A stretch of 64,000 nucleotides of DNA from WANQ01 sp964448055 (GTDB lineage: Archaea; Thermoproteota; Thermoprotei_A; Sulfolobales; WANQ01), in contig CAYUVB010000002.1 in NCBI GenBank assembly GCA_964448055.1, positions 1 to 64,000 on the forward strand, read 5' to 3'. Positions 35,753 to 45,794 of the stretch are shown here, piece after piece; position 1 is the first letter of the stretch, and the number at the start of each line of letters is the position of its first letter. A model generated the notes under the pieces. The model had not been told where the DNA came from and searched no databases. It was given only the letters and a program-made list of their open reading frames with translations. The position numbers were made by a program, and so were the translations under genes.

Positions 35753-37513
35753 TTAACTTAGGTTAGGTAGAATCCCTTTATAGGTTTCAATGTATAATTG
35801 GCTATTTTCTAGTTTTTTAATTGGTGGTCTCTTGTATTTTACTGCTTCACCAATACTTTTATCACCGTATTTCTTGGTCCATTCTTCTATCGGTACCTTG
35901 TATTTATCTTGTATGTGGTCTCTGTATATATCATTTAGTACATTGAATGCACAGAATGGTATTAGTCTACCATCAGGTACTAAGTAGTGTATATTACATC
36001 TCATTACTCTCGCTACATCATAGTTATATAGGTCCATGAAATGCATCATTCCTAGGAACAAGAAGTGATAATGCCATTCGCCTAGTGCTTTATAGTTTCT
36101 TCTTACGAAAATGTTGAATAACAGTTTCCATACATTGAATTCTTTCGGTGCTTTCTCATCGTCTATGAACTTCTTTAGATTATATAGTATCTGTGCTATT
36201 GCTATGAACTTTTTCTTTCCTTTCTTTATTTCTTCAGTCTTTTCTTCTAGATATTCTAAGAATCCTTCTACGTCTATGAAATCTGTAACTGGTATGAACT
36301 TTACTGGTTCGCCATTCCTTCTCTGAACATAGACATAGGTTGCTGCACCGCAATGCGGGTGATTAGCCATTTCAAATTGTGGTTCACCGCTAAGTGCTTC
36401 TATAAATCTTGATATGGGAACTGTTACTGGTATAGGATACCAAGCATTTTTATGTATTTGGCCCTCAGTTTGTTCTTCTATTTTCTTTATAGCTTCAGGT
36501 ATAGTTATTCTATACTTATCTCGTTCGTGCTTGGGCATCATTCCGGTTAAGCTAACTGGTTGGAAGTTTACTCCTCGAACTATATCCATGTGTTTTGCAG
36601 CAAATTTTATTATTGCTCCAAGTTCATGGTCATTTACGCTGCGTATGATTGTTGGGACAAGAACTACACTAGTCATTCCTCCTTTACGGAATGCATCAAA
36701 TATGAATGGGATTTCCCAATGATTCTTCCAATTAGTCTTACCAGTTACACCATCGAAGCTTAGGTATACGGTGTTCACTCCTGCATTTCTAAGTGCCCTA
36801 ACATATTCTACTGCTTTTTGCGGATCTTGAAAATATAGTTCAGCAAACTTTATTCCATTAGTATTTAACTGTACATGTCTTACGCCTTCCTCTTTTAACA
36901 TTTTAACTATTTCTACAAGATCTTCCCTTAGTGTTGGTTCGCCACCAGTTAATTGTACGGCCATAGTTACTCCTTGTTGACTTAATCTTCTTATCATGAA
37001 TCTTATTTGTTCTATGCTTGGTTCGTAGACATATCCTGCCGCTTCAGCATAGAAGAAGCAATACCAACAACTAAGATTACATCTATTAGTTAAAACTATG
37101 TTAGCTAATGCCGTGTGATTCTTATGTACGGGACATAAACCACAATTAAATGGACAAGGTGCAGCTAGCTTTGTATAAACGTAACGAGGGCCTCTTCCCT
37201 CATATCTTCTCCACCTTTCAAATCTGTAATATAATTCAGCATCTCCATAGTATACTTCTTCTACTTCGCCATGCTCAGGACATATCCTTCTTATGTAGAT
37301 CTTGTTGTCACGTTCAAATATCATAGCTGGAAGAAGTCTATAACAATATGGACATAAACTGGATGTATATTTTACAAGTTTTTCGCCAGTTTTTAGTTTA
37401 GGAGCGGGCCCACCTACTTTTATTTCTCTATTAGCTATTTTTACTGTGTTTGTTTGTCTGTCAAATATAGCTGGTGACTCCAAGATAGTATCTTCGCTTA
37501 TATTAGTCTTCAT
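35753..37513 (-). CDS. tes: Tetraether lipid synthase Tes-like radical SAM enzyme
   Basis: About 586 residues of the COG1964/MJ0619 family, to which Tes (GDGT synthase) belongs; Tes joins lipid chains to form membrane-spanning tetraethers. Cysteines occur in LCPYCYRLLPAMI, CPEHGEVEEVYY, CPFNCGLCPVHKNH and the SAM motif CNLSCWYCFF (CxxxCxxC), giving several Fe-S sites. QLTGGEPTLREDL is the SAM-binding GGE. The ATG at 37513 fits a TATA box at 37541-37550; the frame to 37537 begins inside the promoter. Function by family; the lipid substrate is not shown by sequence. Confidence 0.82.
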   Translation of the reverse strand: MKTNISEDTILESPAIFDRQTNTVKIANREIKVGGPAPKLKTGEKLVKYTSSLCPYCYRLLPAMIFERDNKIYIRRICPEHGEVEEVYYGDAELYYRFERWRRYEGRGPRYVYTKLAAPCPFNCGLCPVHKNHTALANIVLTNRCNLSCWYCFFYAEAAGYVYEPSIEQIRFMIRRLSQQGVTMAVQLTGGEPTLREDLVEIVKMLKEEGVRHVQLNTNGIKFAELYFQDPQKAVEYVRALRNAGVNTVYLSFDGVTGKTNWKNHWEIPFIFDAFRKGGMTSVVLVPTIIRSVNDHELGAIIKFAAKHMDIVRGVNFQPVSLTGMMPKHERDKYRITIPEAIKKIEEQTEGQIHKNAWYPIPVTVPISRFIEALSGEPQFEMANHPHCGAATYVYVQRRNGEPVKFIPVTDFIDVEGFLEYLEEKTEEIKKGKKKFIAIAQILYNLKKFIDDEKAPKEFNVWKLLFNIFVRRNYKALGEWHYHFLFLGMMHFMDLYNYDVARVMRCNIHYLVPDGRLIPFCAFNVLNDIYRDHIQDKYKVPIEEWTKKYGDKSIGEAVKYKRPPIKKLENSQLYIETYKGILPNLS

Positions 37514-37540
37514 AGTTATTTGCCTCAATCTTAACATTTA

Positions 37541-37550
37541 CTTTATATAG
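37541..37550 (-). promoter_or_regulatory. TATA box of the Tes gene
   Basis: On the minus strand, CTATATAAAG lies about 30 bases before the ATG at 37513, an ideal archaeal TATA position with a very short leader. It also decides the start codon. Confidence 0.6.
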
Positions 37551-37588
37551 TTTTAAAGTGTTTTCCTTTTTTTCCCGGTAAATAGGTT

Positions 37589-39292
37589 CTACTGTACAGT
37601 GAGATATTTTATTGAGTATGGATTAACAATGTTCTTGAGTTCATTGAATGTTTTAATGGGTCTTCTCTTAATTATTTCCAATACTTCTGTTTTACTTATA
37701 CCTGGTACTAATTGTAGAACCCTTAGGGGAGCTGTATTCACGTTTAAGGGACAAGGTATACCTGTTACGCTCCTATAACCGTGATCTACAATCACTATGT
37801 CAATCCACTTATGTAGTTCTAGCTTTAATGGAATATCTACTAATAGGGGATAGCTACCTACTTGACGTGCAAGAGTATGTTCTCCTAGACGTTTCTCTGT
37901 AAAGACTTTACGTAGTATAATTCCTGTAGGTACAAGCCTCCTAAGCATAGGTAAATCTATTTCTCTTCGTATTTTTTCTTTATACACTTTAAATATAGCT
38001 TTATGTCTTCTTATTATACTATCACCATACTTCCACATACGTGTAGTAGGAAAAGCAATAACTTGTCTAATATTAATTCTTCTAATAAGTAGGCCTGCGT
38101 TAAGTACTTTCTTCAAGAACTCGTAATTCAGTCTATAAGTATCTTTTGTCTCACCGATAAGACCGTAAACAAAGTTTATGCCTGGTAATAGCTCGGGTAA
38201 TCCGTTCCATCCTCTTCGTGAACCTATCTTGTTTATTATTTCTATAGCCTTAAATGCTTCATCTGGATATACTTTAAGGTTGTTTAATTTTATTACACGT
38301 GGATCAGCTGATTCTATTCCTAATGCAGCTACATCACCAGGGGTGTGATATTCTACAATTATTTTCAGTGCTTCTACACTCTCGTGTTCGTGATGAGCTA
38401 TTGTACCAGGGTTAACATTGTCTATGTGCAAGGTTTCTATGTTTGGGGCTATACTCCTAATACCATGAAATAGTTTCTTTAGTACTTCTGTATTTGGTTT
38501 AGGAAATTCCTCCTTTCCGGTATCAAAGGCTTTATAGGCTAATAGATCTGGTTGTCTGCCAAGTCTGAAGTGCCTTACACCCATATCATATAAGGCTTTT
38601 ACTTCTTTCACTATATCTTCTGGTTCTCTAAATACTGGTAAACCATATCCTGGTTCTATACAAAAACTACATCCACCTGTAATAACTCTAGGGCATCCAC
38701 GATATGTTTCTATTTCAGCTATAAGGTTAAGCCCATAATTAGGATGTTGTTTTACTATCTTTGCGCCTATTATTGCAAATCTATTCGTTAATTCATAGTC
38801 TTCTCTAATAACGAAAGGATTTGCTTTCTCTATTCCATACTTAAGTAATTCGTATACATAGAGTTCTGGATCACCTTTAACTATAGTATCGAAATTCTCT
38901 TTTACTTTGTTTGGTAGCTCAGCTATTCTTCCTCCTTCTATTCCTATTCCAAATTTAGCTGCAGGACCTACTAGTACTTTTACAGGCTTAGAGATAATCC
39001 TAAACCATTGCTCTAATTCTTCTAATTTTATGGGGGTTCCTCCAAGGTATTTACCAGGAACAGTTACGCCTGCAACTACTATAATTAAATCATATTCTTG
39101 TGCAGTACGTAGGAAGTTGTGTACATCTTTTCGAGCTTCATCTACAGTTATGTATTTGATGTATATACTCTTATCAATACTCCATATGGCGCCTGCTATG
39201 TATCTAGGATAAACATCAATATAGGGTGGTACACCTAATCCTGCAGGTTCATCGGTATATCCGTCAAGTATTAATACTCTTGTCACGGTCAT
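37589..39292 (-). CDS. Radical SAM protein with C-terminal helix-hairpin-helix (COG1031)
   Basis: About 567 residues. An N-terminal B12-binding-like Rossmann region (~1-150), the radical SAM core with cysteines in YRGCPRVITGGCSFC (unusually spaced, as in COG1031), then a long C-terminal extension ending in a helix-hairpin-helix (LQLVPGISKTEVLEIIKRR). HhH domains suggest nucleic acid binding. Reaction unknown. The ATG at 39292 has GGTGA ten bases upstream, within the end of thiL, so the genes are coupled. Confidence 0.8.
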   Translation of the reverse strand: MTVTRVLILDGYTDEPAGLGVPPYIDVYPRYIAGAIWSIDKSIYIKYITVDEARKDVHNFLRTAQEYDLIIVVAGVTVPGKYLGGTPIKLEELEQWFRIISKPVKVLVGPAAKFGIGIEGGRIAELPNKVKENFDTIVKGDPELYVYELLKYGIEKANPFVIREDYELTNRFAIIGAKIVKQHPNYGLNLIAEIETYRGCPRVITGGCSFCIEPGYGLPVFREPEDIVKEVKALYDMGVRHFRLGRQPDLLAYKAFDTGKEEFPKPNTEVLKKLFHGIRSIAPNIETLHIDNVNPGTIAHHEHESVEALKIIVEYHTPGDVAALGIESADPRVIKLNNLKVYPDEAFKAIEIINKIGSRRGWNGLPELLPGINFVYGLIGETKDTYRLNYEFLKKVLNAGLLIRRINIRQVIAFPTTRMWKYGDSIIRRHKAIFKVYKEKIRREIDLPMLRRLVPTGIILRKVFTEKRLGEHTLARQVGSYPLLVDIPLKLELHKWIDIVIVDHGYRSVTGIPCPLNVNTAPLRVLQLVPGISKTEVLEIIKRRPIKTFNELKNIVNPYSIKYLTVQ

Positions 39293-39299
39293 GTTGCTA

Positions 39300-40286
39300 C
39301 TAGTCACCTAAGTTCTTAGTAGTACTCTTAAAATGATCCCATCCAGTATAATCTATTATTCTGCCACGGTAATATACACCTTCACCTTTTCTAACCTTAC
39401 CTATAATACTAGCATTATACTTGCTGATAATATCTTCTAATACTTTATCCTCTATTCTTGACGATACTATAAAAACTATGTTAAATTCTTCACCTCCATA
39501 TAGTGCTAAATTTAATGGGTTAAGTCCGAATTCTTGAGCATAGTCTAGAACTTCTTCGTCCAAAGGTATATCTTTTAATTCTATCGCTATATTGTTTATC
39601 TCTGATAGAGTCCATAGGGTATATGCTAACCCGTCACTTACATCCATAGATACTTTAATGTATTCATGTAATTCAGTAATTAGATCCAATACCGAGAGTT
39701 GTACTTGAGGTCTTTTTGTTGAATAGAATATTCTATTGTATTTTTTTATAAGCTCTTGCCAATCTAGGTTATTATAGTATACATGAAATGCTGCACCAGT
39801 TAAACCATACTTTCCTGTTGTAATTACATAATCACCATCTTCTATCTTATTCCTTCTAGGTATGGGATATTTCACCACAAGTTCTCCAATACCTACAACA
39901 TCAATCCAAATATCTTTCTGCGAGGAATTTGTATCACCGCCAATGAATTTAGAATTATAACTATGAGCTGAGTCTCTTAATCCTTTAATCGTGTCTATTA
40001 AATTCTCAACATTATCAGATGGATTAATCCCTAGGGACGCAGCAAAAACTATTGGTTTTGATCCCTTTGATACTAGATCACTGGTAACCATTGTTATTGC
40101 TTTCCAACCCATATCATAATAGGTGTTCCATGGTAACATGGAATTATGGAAAGAAAAACCATCTATTTTCAATAAGAATCCCTTATGAAACATGTGGGCA
40201 TCATCATTCTTTCCTGGCGGTATCTCGTCAACGAAGTTTAGAATCATTTTTACTACTTCATGTTCACCTATTTCATGGAGCTTCAA
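39300..40286 (-). CDS. thiL: Thiamine-monophosphate kinase
   Basis: Phosphorylates thiamine monophosphate to the active diphosphate. 328 residues; NDDAHMFHKGFLLKIDGF, DMGWKAITMVTSDLVSKGSKP, SMDVSDGLAYTL and YGGEEFNIVFIV are the AIR synthetase-fold motifs of ThiL. Start ATG at 40286. The stop overlaps the ribosome site of the COG1031 gene. Confidence 0.88.
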   Translation of the reverse strand: MKLHEIGEHEVVKMILNFVDEIPPGKNDDAHMFHKGFLLKIDGFSFHNSMLPWNTYYDMGWKAITMVTSDLVSKGSKPIVFAASLGINPSDNVENLIDTIKGLRDSAHSYNSKFIGGDTNSSQKDIWIDVVGIGELVVKYPIPRRNKIEDGDYVITTGKYGLTGAAFHVYYNNLDWQELIKKYNRIFYSTKRPQVQLSVLDLITELHEYIKVSMDVSDGLAYTLWTLSEINNIAIELKDIPLDEEVLDYAQEFGLNPLNLALYGGEEFNIVFIVSSRIEDKVLEDIISKYNASIIGKVRKGEGVYYRGRIIDYTGWDHFKSTTKNLGD

Positions 40287-40359
40287 TTACTCGCTCACCT
40301 AAATAGTAAGGGTAAAATACTGTGGTAAAAACCTAAGTAGTTTGTAGAGGAATAAGGTC

Positions 40360-42201
40360 TTGTGCGGTATAATAGGTATAGTGGTTTCTAAAGGGGCTAT
40401 AAAGGAACGCTTAGGCTCAGTTCTTCGTAAATGTTTAAAGAATCTTGAGTATAGAGGATACGATTCAGTAGGTTTTGCAATAATTAATTGGAATAACGAG
40501 TTAATCGTTAGGAAGAGTAAAGGAAAAATAGATGAAATCTCAAGAAAACTCGGTTTTGATGATTATGATGGACATACGGGAATTGCTCATACGCGATGGG
40601 CTACGCATGGTAAGCCAAGCGATGTTAACGCTCATCCACATATCGATTGTACTAAGAAAATAGCAGTAGTACACAACGGTGTTATAGAGAATTATCAAGA
40701 GCTTAAAAGAGAACTATTAATGAAAGGACATGTATTTACAAGTGAAACAGATACGGAAGTCATAGCACATTTAATAGAAGAGTATAAGAAGAAAGGAATT
40801 GGTACTTACGAGGCTTTAAAAGAAGCTATAAGGCATTTAAAAGGAGCGTATGCGTTAGCAGTAATAGATAAAGATGAACCAGGTAAGATATTCTTTGCGA
40901 GAAATACTTCTCCACTAGTAATAGGTATAGGTAAGAATGAAGGTGTAATGTTTATTGCTAGCGATATACCAGCATTCCTAGAATACACTAATCATGTAAT
41001 AGTATTAAATGATGGTGAAATAGGCTTCATAACTTCTTCTCAAGTATTCTTGGAGCATATCAACTATGGAATCGTTAATGTTAATGAAAGAATAAGAGTA
41101 GTTGATTGGACTCCGGAAATGGCTAAAAAAGCTGGATATCCTCACTATATGCTTAAGGAAATACATGAACAACCGCTTGCGCTCTCAAGCACATTGGCAG
41201 GTATAGGTTCTGAAGCACATAAGCTTGCTGAATTAATAGCTTCGTCTAAGTATGTTTACCTAACTGGCGCTGGTACAAGCTATCATGCTTGTTTAATTGC
41301 GGAGTACTTGCTTAATGATTTAGTTGGTATAAAAGCTACTGCCTTCATAGCTTCAGAGTATGGTAGGTTTAGAAAAAGCATAGCACGAAACGATTTACTA
41401 ATAGCTGTTAGTCAGTCAGGTGAAACAATAGATACATTAATGGCTGTAAGAAGAGCTAAAAATAAAGGTGCAATAATAGCTGCAATATCAAACGTAATTG
41501 ATAGTGCTATCCCAAGGGAATCACATATAGCCGTATACACTAGAGCTGGGCCAGAAATAGGTGTAGCAGCTACAAAGACTTTTACAACACAAGTACTACT
41601 ATTAACTTGGATAATAATTAAAGCAGCAGAGATTAAAGGAGAGCTTTCACCTAAAAGAACCAGTGAGATGTTAGATTTGCTTAAGAAAATACCAGACATA
41701 GTTAATACTACAATAAGAATAACAGAACCCTCAGCAAGAAAAATATCAAGTGAAATAGCCCTTAAAACAAATGCATACTACTTAGGTAGAGGTCTTGCTG
41801 TACCAATATCTATGGAGGGTGCATTAAAGCTTAAGGAAATAGCTTATATTCATGCGGAAGCATACCCAGCAGGTGAAAGTAAACATGGCCCAATAGCGCT
41901 CGTTGAAGAAGGATTCCCGGTATTTTTTACAATACTTAGTGATGAGTACAAAGACCTAATAATAGCTAACATTGAAGAAATGAGGGCTAGAGGTGCATGG
42001 ATAATAACGGTTGCACCTAAAGATCACGAGAAAGCCTTTAGCATATCATCATTTGCATTTAAGATGCCGAGATTAGAGTACTGGGCTGAGACCATACCCT
42101 ACATTATACCGTACCAATTGATAGCGTATTATACATCCATAACACGTGGATATGATCCAGATAAGCCACGTAACCTTGCAAAAACTGTAACAGTTGAATA
42201 A
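40360..42201 (+). CDS. glmS: Glucosamine-fructose-6-phosphate aminotransferase (isomerizing)
   Basis: 613 residues. TTG start followed directly by Cys2, the glutaminase nucleophile, in the sequence MCGIIGIVV. The Ntn-type domain (~1-240) contains GIAHTRWATHG and HPHIDC; two SIS sugar-isomerase domains follow, with TGAGTSYHACLIAEY, AVSQSGETIDTLMAVR and YLGRGLAVPISMEGALKLKE. First step of UDP-N-acetylglucosamine synthesis. Ten bases from the nucleotidyltransferase gene. Confidence 0.96.
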   Translation: MCGIIGIVVSKGAIKERLGSVLRKCLKNLEYRGYDSVGFAIINWNNELIVRKSKGKIDEISRKLGFDDYDGHTGIAHTRWATHGKPSDVNAHPHIDCTKKIAVVHNGVIENYQELKRELLMKGHVFTSETDTEVIAHLIEEYKKKGIGTYEALKEAIRHLKGAYALAVIDKDEPGKIFFARNTSPLVIGIGKNEGVMFIASDIPAFLEYTNHVIVLNDGEIGFITSSQVFLEHINYGIVNVNERIRVVDWTPEMAKKAGYPHYMLKEIHEQPLALSSTLAGIGSEAHKLAELIASSKYVYLTGAGTSYHACLIAEYLLNDLVGIKATAFIASEYGRFRKSIARNDLLIAVSQSGETIDTLMAVRRAKNKGAIIAAISNVIDSAIPRESHIAVYTRAGPEIGVAATKTFTTQVLLLTWIIIKAAEIKGELSPKRTSEMLDLLKKIPDIVNTTIRITEPSARKISSEIALKTNAYYLGRGLAVPISMEGALKLKEIAYIHAEAYPAGESKHGPIALVEEGFPVFFTILSDEYKDLIIANIEEMRARGAWIITVAPKDHEKAFSISSFAFKMPRLEYWAETIPYIIPYQLIAYYTSITRGYDPDKPRNLAKTVTVE

Positions 42202-42211
42202 GGTAGATAGT

Positions 42212-43384
42212 ATGAAGTTACCAGTTATGATATTAGCTGGTGGTGCTGGGGAAAGAATAAGAGATATAGCTGATAATAAACCTAAAGTAATGCTAAAGAT
42301 CGCGGGCAAACCCATAGTCGAATATGTAATTGAGAATATTATAAACATAGGACTAAATGATATATACATAGTAACAGATAAACCGAACTATTTTGAAGAC
42401 CTATCAATAAAATATGGTAAAATAGCCAGAATAGACATAATCAAGCAAGAGTTGCCAGAAATAAGGGGTGCTGTTCTATCGGCAAAAGATGTTATTTCCC
42501 AAGAATACTTTATGTTAGTTTACGGTGATATATTAGCGCCTAAACAGTTTTACAGCGATGTTATCGATGCTTTCAACGTATATTCTAAACCCGTTATGGC
42601 CTTAATTCCTGAAGAAGATGTAACTAGTTATGGTGCGGCAATAGTAGATTCAAAAGGTGTGGTAGGGAAGGTTGTAGAGAAGCCTAAAGAGGTGCTACCT
42701 GAGGCTTATGCTATAGGAGGTTTATACATACTTAACAAAGACTTCTTTGATGTATTAGAGAAATCAGAAGATATGGGTGAAGCATTATCGGAGTACTCGT
42801 CTAAAAGGAGCATCATAGCGTCTATATGGAGTGGATGGTGGATAGATGTAGGCTATCCATGGGATCTACTAAAAGCTATATACTTTGTACTCAAGGGATT
42901 GGATAGAACAATAATATCACCTAAAGCAGACATTGCTTCTTCAGCTATAATTAAGGGTCCAGTAATAGTAGAAGATGATGCAGTAATAGATGAATATTCA
43001 GTAATTAAGGGTCCAGTATACATAGGTAAAGGTGCCTATGTAGGTAATTACGCGTTAATACGTGAATACGTAGATCTTGAAAGGAACGTGGTAGTGGCAG
43101 CAAATGCCGAAGTGGTATGGAGTTGCATTCAAGACAAAGCAACCATAGGTCGTAATAGCTACTTGGGCTTTAGTGTTGTGGGCGAAAAAGCAGTTATAGA
43201 ACCAAATGTTATTACACTTACACTTCTGAAATCAATTAAGGAAAAACCAATAATAGTAAAAAGACGAGGGCAAGAGTATGCTAAGTTAGGAGCCTTTATA
43301 GGTGCTAGCAGTAGGGTAAGAGCAGGCACAATACTTGAGGCAGGAACTCTTGTTAAGAAAAAGACTATCTACGATAAAAGTTAA
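42212..43384 (+). CDS. glmU: Sugar-1-phosphate nucleotidyltransferase / acetyltransferase-like (GlmU type)
   Basis: About 390 residues. N-terminal nucleotidyltransferase (MILAGGAGERIRDIADNKPK, with VYGDILAP metal site and VEKPKE) followed by a left-handed beta-helix of hexapeptide repeats (~240-390, e.g. IIKGPVIVEDDAVIDEYSVI). Archaeal GlmU-like enzymes make UDP-GlcNAc from glucosamine 1-phosphate. Right behind glmS, same direction. The ATG at 42212 has AAGGTAG upstream. Confidence 0.88.
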   Translation: MKLPVMILAGGAGERIRDIADNKPKVMLKIAGKPIVEYVIENIINIGLNDIYIVTDKPNYFEDLSIKYGKIARIDIIKQELPEIRGAVLSAKDVISQEYFMLVYGDILAPKQFYSDVIDAFNVYSKPVMALIPEEDVTSYGAAIVDSKGVVGKVVEKPKEVLPEAYAIGGLYILNKDFFDVLEKSEDMGEALSEYSSKRSIIASIWSGWWIDVGYPWDLLKAIYFVLKGLDRTIISPKADIASSAIIKGPVIVEDDAVIDEYSVIKGPVYIGKGAYVGNYALIREYVDLERNVVVAANAEVVWSCIQDKATIGRNSYLGFSVVGEKAVIEPNVITLTLLKSIKEKPIIVKRRGQEYAKLGAFIGASSRVRAGTILEAGTLVKKKTIYDKS

Positions 43385-43386
43385 GA

Positions 43387-43611
43387 TTACCCTCCACTAG
43401 TCATGGGCATTAGTACTACTTCATCATTATTCCTAATTAAGCTGTTTTTGGTAGCAGGTTTACCATTTACAATTACTATTACGTGTTGTTCACTAATAGA
43501 CTTAAGTATGGGTAAAAAATCCTCTAATCTTACAGGTTTTTCTAGTTTGAATTCTTTTTCCTCGAATCCTAATTTATCCTTGAGCCAGCCTATGGTCTTT
43601 ATTCTCGCCAT
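43387..43611 (-). CDS. MoaD/ThiS-like sulfur carrier protein
   Basis: About 74 residues with a ubiquitin-like fold and a C-terminal Gly-Gly (MPMTSGG), the site of adenylation and thiocarboxylation. It overlaps or abuts the aldehyde ferredoxin oxidoreductase gene in the same direction, a common arrangement that suggests it supplies sulfur for the tungsten pterin cofactor. A GTG at 43620 is an alternative start. Confidence 0.87.
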   Translation of the reverse strand: MARIKTIGWLKDKLGFEEKEFKLEKPVRLEDFLPILKSISEQHVIVIVNGKPATKNSLIRNNDEVVLMPMTSGG

Positions 43612-43616
43612 GGTTC

Positions 43617-45449
43617 TCACGGTGTTAGTTTAACATAATTCTCAAGTTCATTAGCTACATCGCTTAGACCTAGTGACTCTAGAGTTGACTTCTTAGGTAT
43701 ACCTCGTTCATCCCATCCACGAAGTTCATAGTACCAGCTTAACATTTCATCGTATTTGTCTCTATCTAGATGGGCTCCCTTAAGTGGTCCCTTAGTTAGA
43801 GGTTCCTCGAACCAGCGTGCTGGTGGGTAATCCATAGTTCTATCCCATTTACCTCCATACTCTCTTACCCAGAATGCTCTGATTAAGGCGTATATTCTAT
43901 CAGCTACCTTGTAGAAGTCATCTAAGGTCATAGCAACTCCTGTGGCTGTTTTGAATAATCTTACATAGTAATCGAGTTTTAGTCCAAGCTCTATCCAAGG
44001 TAATCTACATGATACCAATGACTCAAAGATACCACCTCTAATACGCTGTAATTCTACTACTTTCTCTACCTTCTCTTTAGTATATTCTAATCTACCAACT
44101 TTAACTTCCCAAGCAATAACCCAGGCATCTTTGTGATGAGCACCTATGGGTGATGTACTATACGCTAATGCCATTGCTGGTGCTGCATGACAATCATATG
44201 CTGATATTTCTAATCCTTTAACATTCATAGCCCATTTCCAGGAATCTCCTTTTATCTTCTCGGAGATCCTCTTTGTTCCTTCAGCTAGTAGATCTCCAAT
44301 ACCTCTTCTATAAGCTATATCCTCTATTAGTTCTTTGTATTTCTTATAATCTCCCCATTCTATTTTCTCATCTATGAGTTTCTTCTCTGAAGCTTCGGTA
44401 GCAAACCCTAATACGTTTCCTAACGATATAGTATCTATGCCGTATTTATCGGCTAGTTTGTTGAGTGCAGCCACTTTACCTAAGTGACCTAAACCTATGT
44501 TTGAGCCAAGCATTGCTACATTCTCATAATCTAATTCGCTTAGTTCTCCTTCGACATCAATTACAACGTTTCCACAAATCATATTACAGTGGGGACATCC
44601 TCGCTGTAAAACCTTCATGGCCTCCATTGAGTACCCGTCTATTAATCTATATAATTCGTACACTCCTTCTCTATAGTTAAATGTTGGTAGTACGCTGTTA
44701 GTATTGCTCCATTCTATCGTAGCCATTGTTCCTTGTCTCATCCAGAAGTCATATGCTGGGGCCTTCTTTATTTCATTATAAGCTTCAGTAGCAACTTTGG
44801 TTAGCTCTTTCTTATCATCTACTGGTATTTCCTTGGTTCCTCTAATTACTATTGCCTTTAACTTCTTAGAACCCATCACTGCACCAATACCTGGTCTACC
44901 ACCACTCCTTCCTTCTTGAGAAATTATCGTTGCATACCTTACCAGGTTCTCTCCTGCAGGCCCTATCAATAATATGCCAGCATCTTTTCCATGAACGTTT
45001 TTCAATATTCTCTCTGTTTCAAAGGTATCTTTACCCCATAGTCCTTCAGCACTAAGTATGCTAACATTATCATTTTCTATGTATAGGTATACTGGTTTCT
45101 TTGCAGCTCCCTCTATTACTATCGCATCATAACCAGCTCTTCTAAGATTTACTGATGCCATAGTACCTATGTTTCCATCACCATAGCCATTAGTTAATGG
45201 GCTCTTAGCAGCTACTACTAATTTACCAGTACTCGGACCTACCAAACCTGTTATTGGTCCAGCAGCTATGACCAGTTTATTCTTAGGTGATAACGGGTCA
45301 ATACCAGGTTCAAGTTCATCCCATAATATTTTGATAGCTAATCCTCTACCACCGATGAACATTTTGAGAATTTCAGGGTCTATTTGTTGTACAGTTACTT
45401 TATTTTCACTGAGATTTACGCGTAGAAGTTTACCCCACCAGCCCTTCAA
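43617..45449 (-). CDS. aor: Tungsten-containing aldehyde ferredoxin oxidoreductase family
   Basis: 610 residues. N-terminal MKGWWGKLLRVNLSENKV and GGRGLAIKILWDELEPGIDP, the cluster motif CPHCNMICG (CxxCxxxC, ~residue 287) and a later Cys in ESLVSCRLPW (~490) for the [4Fe-4S] cluster; STGKLVVAAKSPLTNGYGDG binds the pterin. Oxidises aldehydes from amino acid or sugar breakdown with ferredoxin; which aldehyde is uncertain (AOR, GAPOR and FOR paralogs). Next to the MoaD-like gene. Confidence 0.93.
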   Translation of the reverse strand: MKGWWGKLLRVNLSENKVTVQQIDPEILKMFIGGRGLAIKILWDELEPGIDPLSPKNKLVIAAGPITGLVGPSTGKLVVAAKSPLTNGYGDGNIGTMASVNLRRAGYDAIVIEGAAKKPVYLYIENDNVSILSAEGLWGKDTFETERILKNVHGKDAGILLIGPAGENLVRYATIISQEGRSGGRPGIGAVMGSKKLKAIVIRGTKEIPVDDKKELTKVATEAYNEIKKAPAYDFWMRQGTMATIEWSNTNSVLPTFNYREGVYELYRLIDGYSMEAMKVLQRGCPHCNMICGNVVIDVEGELSELDYENVAMLGSNIGLGHLGKVAALNKLADKYGIDTISLGNVLGFATEASEKKLIDEKIEWGDYKKYKELIEDIAYRRGIGDLLAEGTKRISEKIKGDSWKWAMNVKGLEISAYDCHAAPAMALAYSTSPIGAHHKDAWVIAWEVKVGRLEYTKEKVEKVVELQRIRGGIFESLVSCRLPWIELGLKLDYYVRLFKTATGVAMTLDDFYKVADRIYALIRAFWVREYGGKWDRTMDYPPARWFEEPLTKGPLKGAHLDRDKYDEMLSWYYELRGWDERGIPKKSTLESLGLSDVANELENYVKLTP

Positions 45450-45519
45450 AGACTACACCGCTATATAGTAACCAAAGCGTCTCGTTATTTAAGATATCTA
45501 CAATAAATTTATCTACCAG

Positions 45520-45527
45520 TATATATA
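45520..45527 (+). promoter_or_regulatory. TATA box before the 59-aa ORF
   Basis: TATATATA, 25 to 32 bases before the TTG at 45552, the distance expected for a leaderless transcript. Confidence 0.5.
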
Positions 45528-45551
45528 CACAATTATAGTGCGGACCTAGCC

Positions 45552-45731
45552 TTGGGTATAAGGGTAAGTTCTTCATTGATAAAACCTAAGGATATAATTG
45601 ATGCAAAAATAGTTAAGGATAAAGTGTTATTTCTTACAAAGAAAGGTATAATAGAGATAGAGTTAAGTAAAGCCAAAGATCTTTATTGGAAAATTAAGTT
45701 AAGGAATAGACGGAAAGCATTTGGATTATGA
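45552..45731 (+). CDS. Small basic protein, 59 aa
   Basis: Short ORF of 60 codons (TTG start, TGA stop) in the 345-base gap between aor and XPF. Translation starts MGIRVSSSLIKPKDIIDAKI and ends in a basic helix LYWKIKLRNRRKAFGL. A strong TATA box stands at leaderless distance and the composition is basic and non-repetitive, so it is plausibly a real gene, possibly nucleic acid-binding. No family is recognised. Confidence 0.55.
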   Translation: MGIRVSSSLIKPKDIIDAKIVKDKVLFLTKKGIIEIELSKAKDLYWKIKLRNRRKAFGL

Positions 45732-45794
45732 CGAACCTATCAGACGAGTAGATAAAGGCTAAGAACTTTAATAGTTAGATTTATTTAAGTTAAC

